64,000 bases of DNA. It comes from Rikenellaceae bacterium (lineage in GTDB: Bacteria > Bacteroidota > Bacteroidia > Bacteroidales > Rikenellaceae). The position numbers were made by a program, and so were the translations under genes. The stretch spans positions 1 to 64,000 of the forward strand of contig SUZK01000009.1 of NCBI GenBank assembly GCA_015059955.1. The letters run 5' to 3'. Shown here piece after piece: positions 50,734-60,702 of the stretch; the stretch's first letter is position 1; every line of letters begins with the position of its first letter. The notes beneath the pieces were generated by a model. It saw only the letters and a list, made by a program, of their open reading frames with translations. It was not told where the DNA came from and searched no databases.

Positions 50734-51822
50734 CTATTTATAGTCGTAGGCTACACTACTACCAATGGGGCAGATGGCCACGTTCACAACCTCAAACTTG
50801 CCCTTGTTGTTCTTCGCTGATGCGATAACCATAACCTTGAGGTTGTCGCGATTCCACTTCGAGCCAGTAATCTCCAACGACATGGCAAGAGATGCCTTCT
50901 CGCCCGACTTGATGGTGCCAAGATCCATGCCCGAAATAGGATTTGTTGTTGCCGCCTGACGTATTGCATTGTCGTGGATATTCATCCACTCCTCAACGCC
51001 GTTAGTCTGATTTGCCTCGATACCATCCTCCAACAACCACGCTGTGACGCGATAGTCGTTCTCAACAGCGGCCTTAACCTCGGCGTTTACCACAACAGAG
51101 TTTGTCGCAAGGCTTGCCGATGCTGCGATACCTGCATCTGCCGACTCCTTCCACTGAGCATCAATCTGCTGCTTGATATGCTCGGCATTGTAGCTCGATG
51201 AGGTGGTGTATGCGAAGTTGTAGGTAAGCGTTGGGTAGTCGGTTACGCCATAGAAGCTCGAAATAGCATTGGCGGCTGCCGATGTAGCAGGGTCGCTCGA
51301 TGCGTAGCTATGCGACATAGCCTCGTAGTACTTCGAGTGGTAGTCGCCGGTCTCGGCAACCTCCTTAAGCGCAAGCATCATCTTGGGGCAGTAGCCACAG
51401 GTGTTACCCGTATGGTCAACGAGCAAGATGCGGTGCTTAAATGAGGTGCTCGATGCATTGGTATCCTCAGGCAACGCAGGGATTGAGGGCAATACCGTTA
51501 CGGTGATAGTCTCGGTGATTGCGTTACCCGCTACGGCATAGAACTCATACTTGCCATCTGCAGTAGGGGTGAAGGGGTTAGATACCTCCACAAAGTCGTG
51601 AGTCTTGTCGTAGATGGTGGCCTCTGCTGTAATGTCGGTGCCATCATCGGCAATAACCGTAAATGTAATAGGGTTGTTAACCTCTAATGACTGCACGTCG
51701 GCCTTGAGCGTAGCGCCACCATTGCCGCCAGGATTCTTGCCATTATCATCGGGCGTCTTCTCACAGCCTACAATTGCGAGTGCTACACAAGCAAAAAATG
51801 CGAACAACTTGGTAAATCTCAT
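50734..51822 (-). CDS. Omp28-related lipoprotein 1
   Basis: This 362-aa paralogue of the previous protein has lipobox LAIVGCEK, a beta-rich segment (about 30-120) and the Omp28-like thioredoxin part with HTGNTCGYCPKM. The two differ in many positions, so the duplication is old. It lies 27 bp after the DUF6029 gene. Confidence 0.85.
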   Translation of the reverse strand: MRFTKLFAFFACVALAIVGCEKTPDDNGKNPGGNGGATLKADVQSLEVNNPITFTVIADDGTDITAEATIYDKTHDFVEVSNPFTPTADGKYEFYAVAGNAITETITVTVLPSIPALPEDTNASSTSFKHRILLVDHTGNTCGYCPKMMLALKEVAETGDYHSKYYEAMSHSYASSDPATSAAANAISSFYGVTDYPTLTYNFAYTTSSSYNAEHIKQQIDAQWKESADAGIAASASLATNSVVVNAEVKAAVENDYRVTAWLLEDGIEANQTNGVEEWMNIHDNAIRQAATTNPISGMDLGTIKSGEKASLAMSLEITGSKWNRDNLKVMVIASAKNNKGKFEVVNVAICPIGSSVAYDYK

Positions 51823-51849
51823 ATTCTATTTCTATAAAATCTATATTGC

Positions 51850-53607
51850 TTAGAATGAGAGGGTAAATGCGAGGTTAGCACCAGTGTATGCTGGCTGATA
51901 ACGGCAGCTACCACCTGAGCATACATAACCTGCACGGTTACGACCATACGAGAGCTGCACACGCAAGAAGTCGTGTGTGAAGCTTGCACCCACCTGGTAG
52001 TAGTGCAATAGGTGGTGGTCACCCTCCTGAGTATCGGGGTTGGTGATGTAGTAGTTACCATATATGCCATCGCGCATCTTCTCACAGTTCCACATATCGC
52101 TTACGTAGAAGCTGAACTTAGGCGCGAAGTTATACTCAACAGTTGCTGCTACCCAGTCGCCCTCGTAGTCCTCAGATGTCAAGTACTGAGCCTCGAAGCG
52201 CAACGAGTGCTTCTTGTTAATCTTGTATGTCACGTCGGCCACGAAGATGTGTGAACGGCAGTAGTGTGAGTGTGGGTCGTCAATCTTTGCCAACGCCTGG
52301 TCCCAACGCTGGAATGAGTAGAAGAAGGTGGTCTTCAACGACTTGTTCCACTGACGCTCAACGTCGAAGTTGAAATCTATCCATGCATTACGGCCCTCGG
52401 CCTGAGTATTATACAACTTGTTGTAGTGGTCAATGGTGTTGAACATCGAGAAGTTGGCGTGGAAGTTCCAATACTTGCCGCGCACCTTAGGGTTACGCAA
52501 TGAGTAGTATACGTCGATCTGACCGCCAATCTCACCACCGGTATGGGTACTTGCGCCCATGTATGGGTTGAGGTTAGCAAGCGAGTAGGTGTGCTGGCGT
52601 GTGAGCAATGGAATGTAGTTAAGGGCATTACCATTACCAGTACCTATGGCGCCCACCTGACGAATATCCGAGAATACGGTCATATTCTCCTGGCGGCGGA
52701 AGGTTGCCGATACCGAGAAACGCTTGTAGCTGTAACCGAGGTCGATGTTAATAACGTTACCCTTCGATGAATCAAATGCGGGGTTGTACACATCATCGTT
52801 AAGCTTTGCCACATACTCGCCACGGAACGAGAATCCCTTATACTCGAAGTTGGCACGGCCCGATACCATGTTGAGCACATCACCAGGGATACCCTGAGGT
52901 GAAACCTCCAGATCCTCACCCTCAATAACTGGGAACTTAATGTGTGCATCCTTCTGGTAGCGACCTACGTAGCTACCCTCGATAGATATCAAACCATCAC
53001 TCCATCCTGCCATATCCGAAATAGATAGCGAGAGGTCTGCACCCCAAACAGGATTCTTTAGACGTGAGTCGTAGAGACGAGGAAGACCTGCCAACACCTT
53101 CACATTAACCATATTGTTGAAGTTGTAGAAGGCGCGAGCACCTGCCAATGAGTTGTTGAAGGCTAAAGCTCGGTCCTCGTACGAACGGAAGATAAGACCG
53201 TTACCAAACTGGTCATAGATATCACCAAGGCGAACACCCCAGTTCTCATCCTCCCACTGAACATACTTGCTGAAGAATGCAGTTAGCTTCGACTGGTGTA
53301 TCTGTTTTGTGTAGATGTCGAAGCCATAAAGACCTGGCAAGTAGCCGTCCACCTGTACACCTGCAGAGAAGCGACCCTGGGTGTAGTCCACCTTGAGGTA
53401 GTCGTTAGAACCAAACTCACCACGGGTACGCTCGGTAGGCTTCTCAAGGCCGATTTCGACCATCTTCTTGTCGCGAACGTAGTAAATGTTGTTGCTCTCC
53501 AATGCGATGCTCACCTGACCCTTACCTGCCTTAATCTGTGCAGAGGCCTCATTTGCACCAAGGGTTACGCATAGAGCAACGCCTAACAAAAGTAAAAATT
53601 TCTTCAT
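51850..53607 (-). CDS. DUF6029 outer-membrane protein
   Basis: This 585-aa protein starts at M-K-K-F-L-L-L-L. It has a signal peptide (to about AS|AQ) and a long beta-strand-rich body (GRFSAGVQVDGYLPGLYGFDIYT, FGNGLIFRSYEDRALAF) ending in NLAFTLSF with a terminal Phe, consistent with an outer-membrane barrel. The DUF6029 family is Bacteroidetes-specific and often beside Omp28-type lipoproteins. It may form a pore or scaffold for them. Confidence 0.8.
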   Translation of the reverse strand: MKKFLLLLGVALCVTLGANEASAQIKAGKGQVSIALESNNIYYVRDKKMVEIGLEKPTERTRGEFGSNDYLKVDYTQGRFSAGVQVDGYLPGLYGFDIYTKQIHQSKLTAFFSKYVQWEDENWGVRLGDIYDQFGNGLIFRSYEDRALAFNNSLAGARAFYNFNNMVNVKVLAGLPRLYDSRLKNPVWGADLSLSISDMAGWSDGLISIEGSYVGRYQKDAHIKFPVIEGEDLEVSPQGIPGDVLNMVSGRANFEYKGFSFRGEYVAKLNDDVYNPAFDSSKGNVINIDLGYSYKRFSVSATFRRQENMTVFSDIRQVGAIGTGNGNALNYIPLLTRQHTYSLANLNPYMGASTHTGGEIGGQIDVYYSLRNPKVRGKYWNFHANFSMFNTIDHYNKLYNTQAEGRNAWIDFNFDVERQWNKSLKTTFFYSFQRWDQALAKIDDPHSHYCRSHIFVADVTYKINKKHSLRFEAQYLTSEDYEGDWVAATVEYNFAPKFSFYVSDMWNCEKMRDGIYGNYYITNPDTQEGDHHLLHYYQVGASFTHDFLRVQLSYGRNRAGYVCSGGSCRYQPAYTGANLAFTLSF

Positions 53608-53631
53608 TCTCAAATGGTTATATTTTCGCAC

Positions 53632-53662
53632 AAAGGGGAGTTACGTGGTGTAACTCCCTTTC
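53632..53662 (-). promoter_or_regulatory. Intercistronic hairpin between tlpA and DUF6029 genes
   Basis: A 9-bp stem GGGAGTTAC/GTAACTCCC with a 5-nt loop stands between the TlpA stop and the DUF6029 start. It may reduce downstream expression or mark a processing site. A 12-bp inverted partner (GTTACACCACGT) lies upstream of tlpA near 54214. Confidence 0.5.
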
Positions 53663-53682
53663 GTGTGGTTTATACTTAACGA

Positions 53683-54162
53683 TTAAAGCTGCTTAATCTT
53701 CTCGAAGAGCTCCTGCTCGCTACCTGGGGTATAGCCCGAGTGGCTGTATACGATGTTACCCTCGCCGTCAACAACGAAGACCCAGGGTGTAGAGGTAACG
53801 TTCATAGCGCGCTTGAAGTCCTGGTTCTTGTCGTAGAGACATACGAAGTCATCCCAGCCCTGGCCCTGTGCCATGCCACGAGCACGTGTGAGGGTACGTG
53901 AGTCGTCAACAGATACTGCAACAACCTTCATGTCTACCTCCTCTAACCACTCGTAGAGGTAGTCGTTGATAGTGTTAAGCTCAGCGATGCAAGGCTTACA
54001 TGTTGTCATCCAAAACGAGATGATCATAGGTGTGCCATCAACGAGCTCACTTGTTGAAAATGTAGAGCCATCCTGAGCCTCAACCTTGACATTTGGAAGT
54101 GACTGTGCTGAAGCTGAGAAGCCAATCATAAGGCCAAGCATCAAAACCAATAACTTTTTCAT
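53683..54162 (-). CDS. TlpA-type periplasmic thioredoxin
   Basis: This 159-aa protein has a signal peptide (1-19) and a redoxin fold with active-site FWMTTCKPCIAEL (CxxC) and the cis-Pro loop VTSTPWVFVVDGEG. It is the first gene of the operon and probably keeps the CxxC sites of the two Omp28 proteins in the right redox state. Confidence 0.9.
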   Translation of the reverse strand: MKKLLVLMLGLMIGFSASAQSLPNVKVEAQDGSTFSTSELVDGTPMIISFWMTTCKPCIAELNTINDYLYEWLEEVDMKVVAVSVDDSRTLTRARGMAQGQGWDDFVCLYDKNQDFKRAMNVTSTPWVFVVDGEGNIVYSHSGYTPGSEQELFEKIKQL

Positions 54163-54538
54163 AATAAATCTGAAGTTTTAAGTTAACAATTATTCTCTAT
54201 TCCCATTTTCGGGGGTTACACCACGTTCTCCATAGTGGCCGTACTCTCCCCTTTTAACGCAATAAATGGTAGGCTTCTTATACCATATCCAATTTATTTG
54301 TGCGCAAGATAGTGATTTTTCACCAAATTAAAGCAAGTTAATGAAAAAAAAATGGTGACCCGCCAAAAATGAGGGGTGAACGATACGATTAGAGAGTACA
54401 TATGAGAGATAAAAGGGCAAGGATGAAGGTGAAGATGGAGCGTGTGAAGGTGACGAGTGGGTGCAGTATGCTCGTTGCCTTCTTGAACAGAAAGAGAGCG
54501 CTGCTTGTGCAACGCCCCCTTATCTCCCTTCCCTCGAA
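54163..54538. other. Intergenic region between tlpA operon and rpoN
   Basis: This holds the leader of the tlpA operon, a 12-bp inverted partner (near 54214) of the hairpin at 53642, and near 54496-54516 a hairpin with GCG-TGC/GCA-CGC pairing and a T-rich tail on the minus strand, probably the terminator of rpoN. No gene is visible. Confidence 0.5.
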
Positions 54539-55966
54539 CTATATCTGTTTACGCATGCGTGCCACAGGAATATCGAGCATCTCGCGATACTTCGCCACCG
54601 TGCGGCGGGCAATGCGGTAGCCCTTGTCGTTGAGAATCTCCATAAGGGTCTCGTCGGTGAGTGGGTGGCGCTTATCCTCCGTGTCGATGCACTCCTGAAG
54701 GATGGTCTTAATCTCGTGGCTCGACACCTCCTCGCCCGATGTCGTCTGCATACCCTCCGAGAATAGCGATTTTAGCAGTATTATGCCGAACGATGTCTGT
54801 ATGTATTTGCTGTTTACAACTCTCGATATTGTCGACACGTCAAGCTCCGTACGGTCAGCAATGTCCTTGAGTATCATGGGCTTGAGTTTGCTCTTGTCGC
54901 CATCCTGGAAGTAGTCGCGCTGGAAGTCGAGGATGGTCTGCATCGTGCGCATAAGGGTATCGTGTCGCTGCTTGATGGCCGAGATAAACCACTTCGCCGA
55001 ATCTATCTTCGACTTGACGAACTGCACCGCCTCGCGGTCTTTGGCCTTGACTGTGCCATCGGGGGCTATCATATCGCGAATCATGTCGCGATAGCGGCGG
55101 GATATGCGCACCTCAGGGACTCCTGCCGAGTTGAGCGATAGGCGCAACGTGCCGTCGGTATTATCCAACAGGAAGTCGGGAACGATATAGGGCGTGGTGT
55201 CGACACCGCCCTCGGCATAGAGGTTGCCCGGCTTGGGTGATAGTGTGCGGATATGCTCTATCGCCTCGCGGAACTCCTCCTCCGAGACGCCGAGACGTGC
55301 TATAAGCTTCTCGTAGTGCTTCTTGGCGAAGCTCTCGAAGTGCGAGGCTATAATCTTGTGTGCCAATATCTTTGTTGGCGTGTCGAGGTGTTGGCGCTCC
55401 ATCTGAAGGAGTAGACACTCCTGCAACGAGCGAGCTCCAATACCTGCGGGCTCAAGCTCGTGGACTACACTTAGCACGCGCTCTATCTCCTCGGCTGGCA
55501 CATCTATACCTCGCGTGAAGGCGAGGTCGTCGGAGAGCGACTGCATGTCGCGACGCAGATAGCCGTCGTCGTCGATGCTGCCGACGATATATGCCGCTAT
55601 GGTCAGCTCCTCGTCCGTGAGCGAGCGGAAGCGCAGCTGCTCGATGAGTGACTCGCCAAGCGAGCGTGCCTCGGTAATATATACGGGGCGCTCCTTGTCA
55701 TCCTTCGAGAAGTTGTTGATACGTGCCTTGTAGGAGGGGGTGTCATCCTCCTTGCCTATATAGTCATCGACCGATATCTTTTCGGGTGTCTCCTCGTTAT
55801 CTTGCTGTGCCTCAGTATCCTCCTCCAGAACAATGTTATCCTCAATCTCACGCTTGATGCGCTCCTCAAGCTGCATTGTGGGTAGCTCAAGAAGCTTAAT
55901 CATCTGTATCTGTTGCGGCGAGATCTTTGTCTGCAACGCAATTGTCTGTTGGAGTCTGTTTGCCAT
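54539..55966 (-). CDS. rpoN: RNA polymerase sigma-54 factor
   Basis: This 475-aa protein has the N-terminal Gln-rich activator-binding region, the core-binding domain, the -12 HTH (DVSTISRVVNSKYI) and the C-terminal RpoN box (ARRTVAKYRE). It directs transcription from -24/-12 promoters with the help of enhancer-binding proteins. None of these is seen in this window. Confidence 0.95.
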   Translation of the reverse strand: MANRLQQTIALQTKISPQQIQMIKLLELPTMQLEERIKREIEDNIVLEEDTEAQQDNEETPEKISVDDYIGKEDDTPSYKARINNFSKDDKERPVYITEARSLGESLIEQLRFRSLTDEELTIAAYIVGSIDDDGYLRRDMQSLSDDLAFTRGIDVPAEEIERVLSVVHELEPAGIGARSLQECLLLQMERQHLDTPTKILAHKIIASHFESFAKKHYEKLIARLGVSEEEFREAIEHIRTLSPKPGNLYAEGGVDTTPYIVPDFLLDNTDGTLRLSLNSAGVPEVRISRRYRDMIRDMIAPDGTVKAKDREAVQFVKSKIDSAKWFISAIKQRHDTLMRTMQTILDFQRDYFQDGDKSKLKPMILKDIADRTELDVSTISRVVNSKYIQTSFGIILLKSLFSEGMQTTSGEEVSSHEIKTILQECIDTEDKRHPLTDETLMEILNDKGYRIARRTVAKYREMLDIPVARMRKQI

Positions 55967-56039
55967 AATAAACCTATCGGTGCGATATAATTAAAAAACG
56001 GTCGACCTTGTGAGTCGGCCGTTTGTAAGGCATAAGGGT

Positions 56040-57428
56040 TTAGAACTCTGCATTCTTTGGCGTACGTGGGAACGGTATCACATCGCGGATGTTGCCCATA
56101 CCCGTAACGAAGAGTAGCAGACGCTCGAAGCCCAAGCCGAAACCTGAGTGTGGCGCCGAACCCCAACGACGTGTGTCGAGGTACCACCACAGCTCCTTGC
56201 GGCTCATGCCCAACTCATCTACCCTTGCACAAAGCTTGCCAAAGTCGGCCTCACGCTCCGAGCCACCGATAATTTCGCCAATTTGTGGGAACAAAACGTC
56301 CATAGCGCGTACGGTCTTGCCGTCGTCGTTCTGCTTCATGTAGAAGGCCTTTATCTCCTTAGGATAGTTGATAAGGATTACAGGGCGCTTGAAGTGCTCC
56401 TCAACGAGGTAGCGCTCGTGCTCCGACTGAAGGTCGCAACCCCAGTCGCATGGGAACTCGAACTTCTTGCCCGAAGCCTTCAATATCTCGATACCCTCGG
56501 TGTAGTCGAGGCGTACGAAGTCGTTGTCGAGGACAAACTGAAGGCGCTCCAAGAGGCCCTTGTCCCACATCTTATTCATAAACTCAAGATCCTCGCGGCA
56601 GTTCTCCAACGCATAGCGGATGAGGTACTTGAGGAAGTCCTCAGCAAGGTCCATGTCGTCCTGCAACTCGTAGAATGCCATCTCTGGCTCAATCATCCAG
56701 AACTCGGCAAGGTGACGAGGTGTGTTAGAGTTCTCGGCACGGAAGGTGGGGCCAAAGGTGTAGATTTGGCCGAGTGCCAAAGCACCGAGCTCACCCTCAA
56801 GCTGACCAGATACCGTAAGGCTGCAATGCTTGCCGAAGAAGTCCTGAGTGTAGTCTACCGTACCATCCTCGTTGCGTGGAGGGTTCTGCATGTCGAGTGT
56901 CGACACGTTAAACATAGCGCCAGCACCCTCACAATCCGATGCGGTGATAAGTGGAGTGTGTAGGTAGTAGAAGCCCTTGTCGTTGAAGTACTTGTGGATG
57001 GCGTATGCCATGGCGTGGCGGATACGCAATACAGCACCAAAGGTGTTTGTTCGTGGACGCAAATATGCGATGTCGCGTAAGAACTCCAATGAGTGACCCT
57101 TCTTCTGAAGTGGGTATGTCTCAGGGTCGGCAGTGCCGTAAACCTCAATCTTTGAGGCCTGCACCTCGACACCCTGACCTGCGCCGAGTGATGCCACGAG
57201 GGTACCATCTACGCGAAGACACGCACCCGTTGTCACACTCTTAAGCTCTGCCTCGTCAATCTTCGCGAGGTCCACAACGACCTGAATGTTAGCCACACAC
57301 GAGCCGTCGTTGAGGGCGATGAAGGCAACGTTCTTGTTGCCGCGCTTTGTGCGCACCCAGCCCTTAACAGTAATATCTCTGCCGTCGCCCTCCATCTTGA
57401 GGATCTCGGCAATACGTGTAAGTTTCAT
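56040..57428 (-). CDS. asnS: Asparaginyl-tRNA synthetase
   Basis: This 462-aa class II enzyme has the OB-fold anticodon domain (about 15-110; [23 protein letters not shown]) and motifs 2 and 3 ([32 protein letters not shown]). It charges tRNA-Asn. Confidence 0.96.
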   Translation of the reverse strand: MKLTRIAEILKMEGDGRDITVKGWVRTKRGNKNVAFIALNDGSCVANIQVVVDLAKIDEAELKSVTTGACLRVDGTLVASLGAGQGVEVQASKIEVYGTADPETYPLQKKGHSLEFLRDIAYLRPRTNTFGAVLRIRHAMAYAIHKYFNDKGFYYLHTPLITASDCEGAGAMFNVSTLDMQNPPRNEDGTVDYTQDFFGKHCSLTVSGQLEGELGALALGQIYTFGPTFRAENSNTPRHLAEFWMIEPEMAFYELQDDMDLAEDFLKYLIRYALENCREDLEFMNKMWDKGLLERLQFVLDNDFVRLDYTEGIEILKASGKKFEFPCDWGCDLQSEHERYLVEEHFKRPVILINYPKEIKAFYMKQNDDGKTVRAMDVLFPQIGEIIGGSEREADFGKLCARVDELGMSRKELWWYLDTRRWGSAPHSGFGLGFERLLLFVTGMGNIRDVIPFPRTPKNAEF

Positions 57429-57566
57429 AGTTGTATATAATTTTTTGTCTCTATATTCGTTACATCAACAACGCGATAACGGCGTTTAATCGTGCAAAAT
57501 TACTAAAAAAAATGGAAACGATTGCAGATTGATGGCTTTTTTGTACCTTTGTGCTAAATTGTTGTT

Positions 57567-58898
57567 ATGAGAAGGAGTTTTTTATTGACCATAATTGGCC
57601 TTTCAGCGCTGCTCTGTGATGTTGATGCAGTGTTTGCGCAGGCGCATATTCATCGTAGCGAATTTATCTGTTATGATAAGCGCGAAGATGCCAAGAGTGA
57701 TAAGCGCTCGGGTATAGACAAACATCTTGTGGTGAAGCCCGAGTTGCAGTTCGAGAGTGCGGAGGGTGCGGTGCGTGCCGTATATGAGCAGCAGTTCGAC
57801 GTGCCTCCAGGATGGATCGACTATAATACATATCTGCATGTGGAAAATGTGGGTGCCGACTATACGCTATTTGTCAATGGTGTGCAGGTATCGACTACGC
57901 ATGATCAGTTTACCCCCGCCGACTTCTACATCTCACCATACATCGACGAGGGTGCCAACGTCGTGGCTATCGTCGTTGTCGAGGAGCCATATATGGCATA
58001 TATGGATGAGGCCCTTGTGCAGCCACAGCGTGCACAGTTCGAGAATTGCTATATCTTTGCACAGCGTCGTGCCGCCATCTACGACTATAACGTACGTATG
58101 GTGCCCGATGCCGAGGAGCGCTTTGCAGAGCTACACCTCGATGTCTTGGTCGACAACTCATTCGATACGGAGGAGACCATCGCAATAGGCTACGATATCT
58201 ATGCCCCCGACGGTAAGCTTATGGAGTATAGTGTCAACGAGATAACTGTAGCCCCCAAGTCGCGCGACACGCTCAACTTCAACCCCTATATCTACCACTC
58301 GAATCCCAATCGCTGGTCGCCTGCGAACCCCAAGCTATACGACCTTATGCTATACATTAAGCGTAGCGGTATCCTTTGGGAGTATATACCTATCAAGGTG
58401 GGCTTTGCGGAGTATGGCTATAATGAGGGTGGCGATATTACAGCATTCGGCAAGCCTATAACACTCAGCAAGAGTAGCTATAATGCTGCTGCCGACAAGG
58501 CAACAACCGAGAAGGAGATTAAGGCGCTCAAGGCTAATGGTGTCAACTGCTTATGTCCCGACTACCCACAGCCACGCTGGTTCTACGACATATGCGACAA
58601 GGTGGGTATATATGTTATCGACTGCGCAGCAATATCGTCGCCAACAAATAGCGACAACCGTAGCGTGGGTGGTACGCCTGCCAATGCGCCAGAGCTGCTC
58701 GAAGCATACCTCCAGCGTGTCGAGGCGATGTACTACCGAGCGCAAAACCATGTCTCAATCATTGCTTTCCGCCTCGCTGGCAATAACTCGGGCAATGGAT
58801 ATAATATGTATAAGGCGTACGAGCTCTTGAAGTCGTTTGGCGACAGCCGTGCCATCATCTATGGCGGTGCCGAGGGCGAGTGGAATAGCGATATATAA
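57567..58898 (+). CDS. Secreted GH2-like protein without catalytic Glu
   Basis: This 443-aa protein has a signal peptide (1-25). A sugar-binding-like domain (about 60-150: jelly roll, YLHVENVGADYTLFVNGVQV), an Ig-like domain (about 170-280; NRWSPANPKLYDLMLYIK) and a TIM-barrel part (about 290-443) match glycoside hydrolase family 2. The catalytic GNES motif is GNNSG (405-409), so the acid/base Glu is Asn407. The protein also ends before the usual nucleophile. It is probably non-catalytic, binding or regulatory. Confidence 0.75.
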   Translation: MRRSFLLTIIGLSALLCDVDAVFAQAHIHRSEFICYDKREDAKSDKRSGIDKHLVVKPELQFESAEGAVRAVYEQQFDVPPGWIDYNTYLHVENVGADYTLFVNGVQVSTTHDQFTPADFYISPYIDEGANVVAIVVVEEPYMAYMDEALVQPQRAQFENCYIFAQRRAAIYDYNVRMVPDAEERFAELHLDVLVDNSFDTEETIAIGYDIYAPDGKLMEYSVNEITVAPKSRDTLNFNPYIYHSNPNRWSPANPKLYDLMLYIKRSGILWEYIPIKVGFAEYGYNEGGDITAFGKPITLSKSSYNAAADKATTEKEIKALKANGVNCLCPDYPQPRWFYDICDKVGIYVIDCAAISSPTNSDNRSVGGTPANAPELLEAYLQRVEAMYYRAQNHVSIIAFRLAGNNSGNGYNMYKAYELLKSFGDSRAIIYGGAEGEWNSDI

Positions 58899-59371
58899 TG
58901 AATATCGAGCTGATAGTTGTTGGTAAGACCGACATGAAGGAGGTCGAGGCGCTGGTGGCGATGTATACCAAGCGCCTAAGCCACTATGTTAAGTTTGCCA
59001 TTACGACTATCGCCGATGTGCGTAATACGAAGAAACTCTCGGAGGCGGAGCAGAAGCGCCTCGAGGGTGAGCAGATATTGCGCCTAATTGCGGAGTCGGA
59101 TAGCGTTGTGCTCCTTGATGAGCATGGTGCCGAGTTGCGCTCCGTAGAGTTTGCCGAGCTGCTGCAACGCCGTATGTCGGCAGGCACCAAACGCCTTATC
59201 TTTGTTATTGGTGGCCCCTATGGCTTCTCGGAGGCGGTATATCAGAGGGCAAATAGCAAGCTCTCGCTATCGAAGATGACCTTCTCGCACCAGATTGTGC
59301 GTGCCATATTTACCGAGCAGCTATACCGCGCCTTCACCATCCTTCGCAACGAGCCCTACCACCACGAGTAG
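58898..59371 (+). CDS. rlmH: 23S rRNA (pseudouridine1915-N3)-methyltransferase
   Basis: This 157-aa SPOUT methyltransferase has LLDEHGAELRSVEFAELL, FVIGGPYGFSEAV and the C-terminal KMTFSHQIVRAIFTEQLYRAFTI. The GH2-like stop and this start share one base (TAATG). It methylates the pseudouridine in helix 69 of 23S rRNA. Confidence 0.93.
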   Translation: MNIELIVVGKTDMKEVEALVAMYTKRLSHYVKFAITTIADVRNTKKLSEAEQKRLEGEQILRLIAESDSVVLLDEHGAELRSVEFAELLQRRMSAGTKRLIFVIGGPYGFSEAVYQRANSKLSLSKMTFSHQIVRAIFTEQLYRAFTILRNEPYHHE

Positions 59372-59421
59372 CACGATATCAAACGTGGAAAAACATTCTA
59401 ATTTTGTTATTTTTGGCGCCA

Positions 59422-60585
59422 CTAATTAGCGCTGCTCTCCCACCTGTATTGACGGCCAAAACGGTCCGTGGCAATAATCGTAATATTGCTATTTGACTCG
59501 GTGCGACGACCGCGGAAATAGCCTTTGTTAGGGTGTGCCGAGCGGCGTAGTCGCTGCATTATAATATCCTTATACTGAGCCTCATTCTCGACATAGTGCA
59601 TATATCCTGGGTCGCACATCTCGAGGTGCTCCATAACACCGCGCATCTCGCCATTTTCTATCCACTCAACACGCCACTTTGCATCCCAGCCGATGACCTT
59701 GACGATAATGTCGCTCTCGTAATTTTTTACTTTGCCTTCCTGCCATACGATTAAGGCCTTGTCGGCAGGCTCGCCGAGTAGTCGGTGTTGCCATCTCCAC
59801 TCGCCATTGCGCTCCTCGATGCAGAAGACGCCACGCGGTGTGCCGTCGGAGCACATCGGCGCAAACCATAGGTTGCCATTCACCTGTGCTACGCTGTGCT
59901 CAACAACATCCTCGGCGATGTCGGCCGTGGCGTGACGGTGGCGATGGCCTGTTACAAAGTGTAGCTCATGGCCCTTGGCAAGGCGCATAAGGCGCTTGGC
60001 ATAGGGTAGTAGGTCGCCTGTGCGGTAGTCGACAGCAGGGGCGTGCATAAGTATTGCAATGCGCTGACTATTGGGAAGTTGTCTTATCTCGCGGCGGAGC
60101 CATCGTAGCTGCTCGCGGCTGACGCCTATGGAGTAGTTGTCGTAGTTCGTGTAGTCGATATTATCGAGCGTATAGAGGCGTGTGTCGCCCATCGTGAAGG
60201 TGTAGTAGCGCTCGCCAAAGGTTGTGATGTAGTGGCTCTCGGCGAGAGGCTCGTTGCCATCAATGGCGCGGTCGTGGTCGTGGTTGCCGATGACGGCATA
60301 TACGGGGACACCCAAGGCCTCAAAGTCGTGCTTTATGCGAGGTAGAAACTCCATCGTATCCCACACCACATCGCCCGTGAGGAGTATGGCTGTGGGGTAG
60401 CCCGATGCCTTGTACTCGTCGACGATTGTGCCAATATGTGGGATTATATCTTGCTCAAGGCTAATGGCTTGCGCCTCGGTCTGTGGCTGTGGGTCACCCA
60501 CAACGATAAGGTTAAAACCGCTCTCTTGCGCCCACCCAATGATGGGTGTCGCAACCAAAACTAAAAGTGCAATAAATCTTCTCAT
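59422..60585 (-). CDS. Secreted calcineurin-like phosphoesterase
   Basis: This 387-aa protein starts at M-R-R-F-I-A-L-L. A signal peptide (1-19) leads into a metallophosphoesterase domain with VVGDPQP, LTGDVVWD, VIGNHDHD, MHAP and GHRHRH metal ligands. The C-terminal part (about 260-387) is beta-rich and of the calcineurin-like phosphoesterase C type. The substrate is unknown; secreted members include nucleotidases and phosphodiesterases. Confidence 0.85.
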   Translation of the reverse strand: MRRFIALLVLVATPIIGWAQESGFNLIVVGDPQPQTEAQAISLEQDIIPHIGTIVDEYKASGYPTAILLTGDVVWDTMEFLPRIKHDFEALGVPVYAVIGNHDHDRAIDGNEPLAESHYITTFGERYYTFTMGDTRLYTLDNIDYTNYDNYSIGVSREQLRWLRREIRQLPNSQRIAILMHAPAVDYRTGDLLPYAKRLMRLAKGHELHFVTGHRHRHATADIAEDVVEHSVAQVNGNLWFAPMCSDGTPRGVFCIEERNGEWRWQHRLLGEPADKALIVWQEGKVKNYESDIIVKVIGWDAKWRVEWIENGEMRGVMEHLEMCDPGYMHYVENEAQYKDIIMQRLRRSAHPNKGYFRGRRTESNSNITIIATDRFGRQYRWESSAN

Positions 60586-60591
60586 CACGGG

Positions 60592-60599
60592 CAAAGATA
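60592..60599 (-). promoter_or_regulatory. Promoter -7 box of phosphoesterase gene
   Basis: TATCTTTG on the minus strand, 7 bp before the start codon, with TTTTTG just upstream. Confidence 0.55.
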
Positions 60600-60687
60600 C
60601 AAAAATATTCGTAATGCTCGTTCGAGGGTGTTGGGCTGCATAGCAAAAAAATCTCGCACGTACGCGACGCATGTGAGAAAAATTTTA

Positions 60688-60695
60688 TATCTTTG
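60688..60695 (+). promoter_or_regulatory. Promoter -7 box of dnaX
   Basis: TATCTTTG lies 7 bp before the ATG at 60703. This supports the later start over the ATG-like frame from 60628. Confidence 0.65.
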
Positions 60696-60702
60696 TCGAG
60701 TT

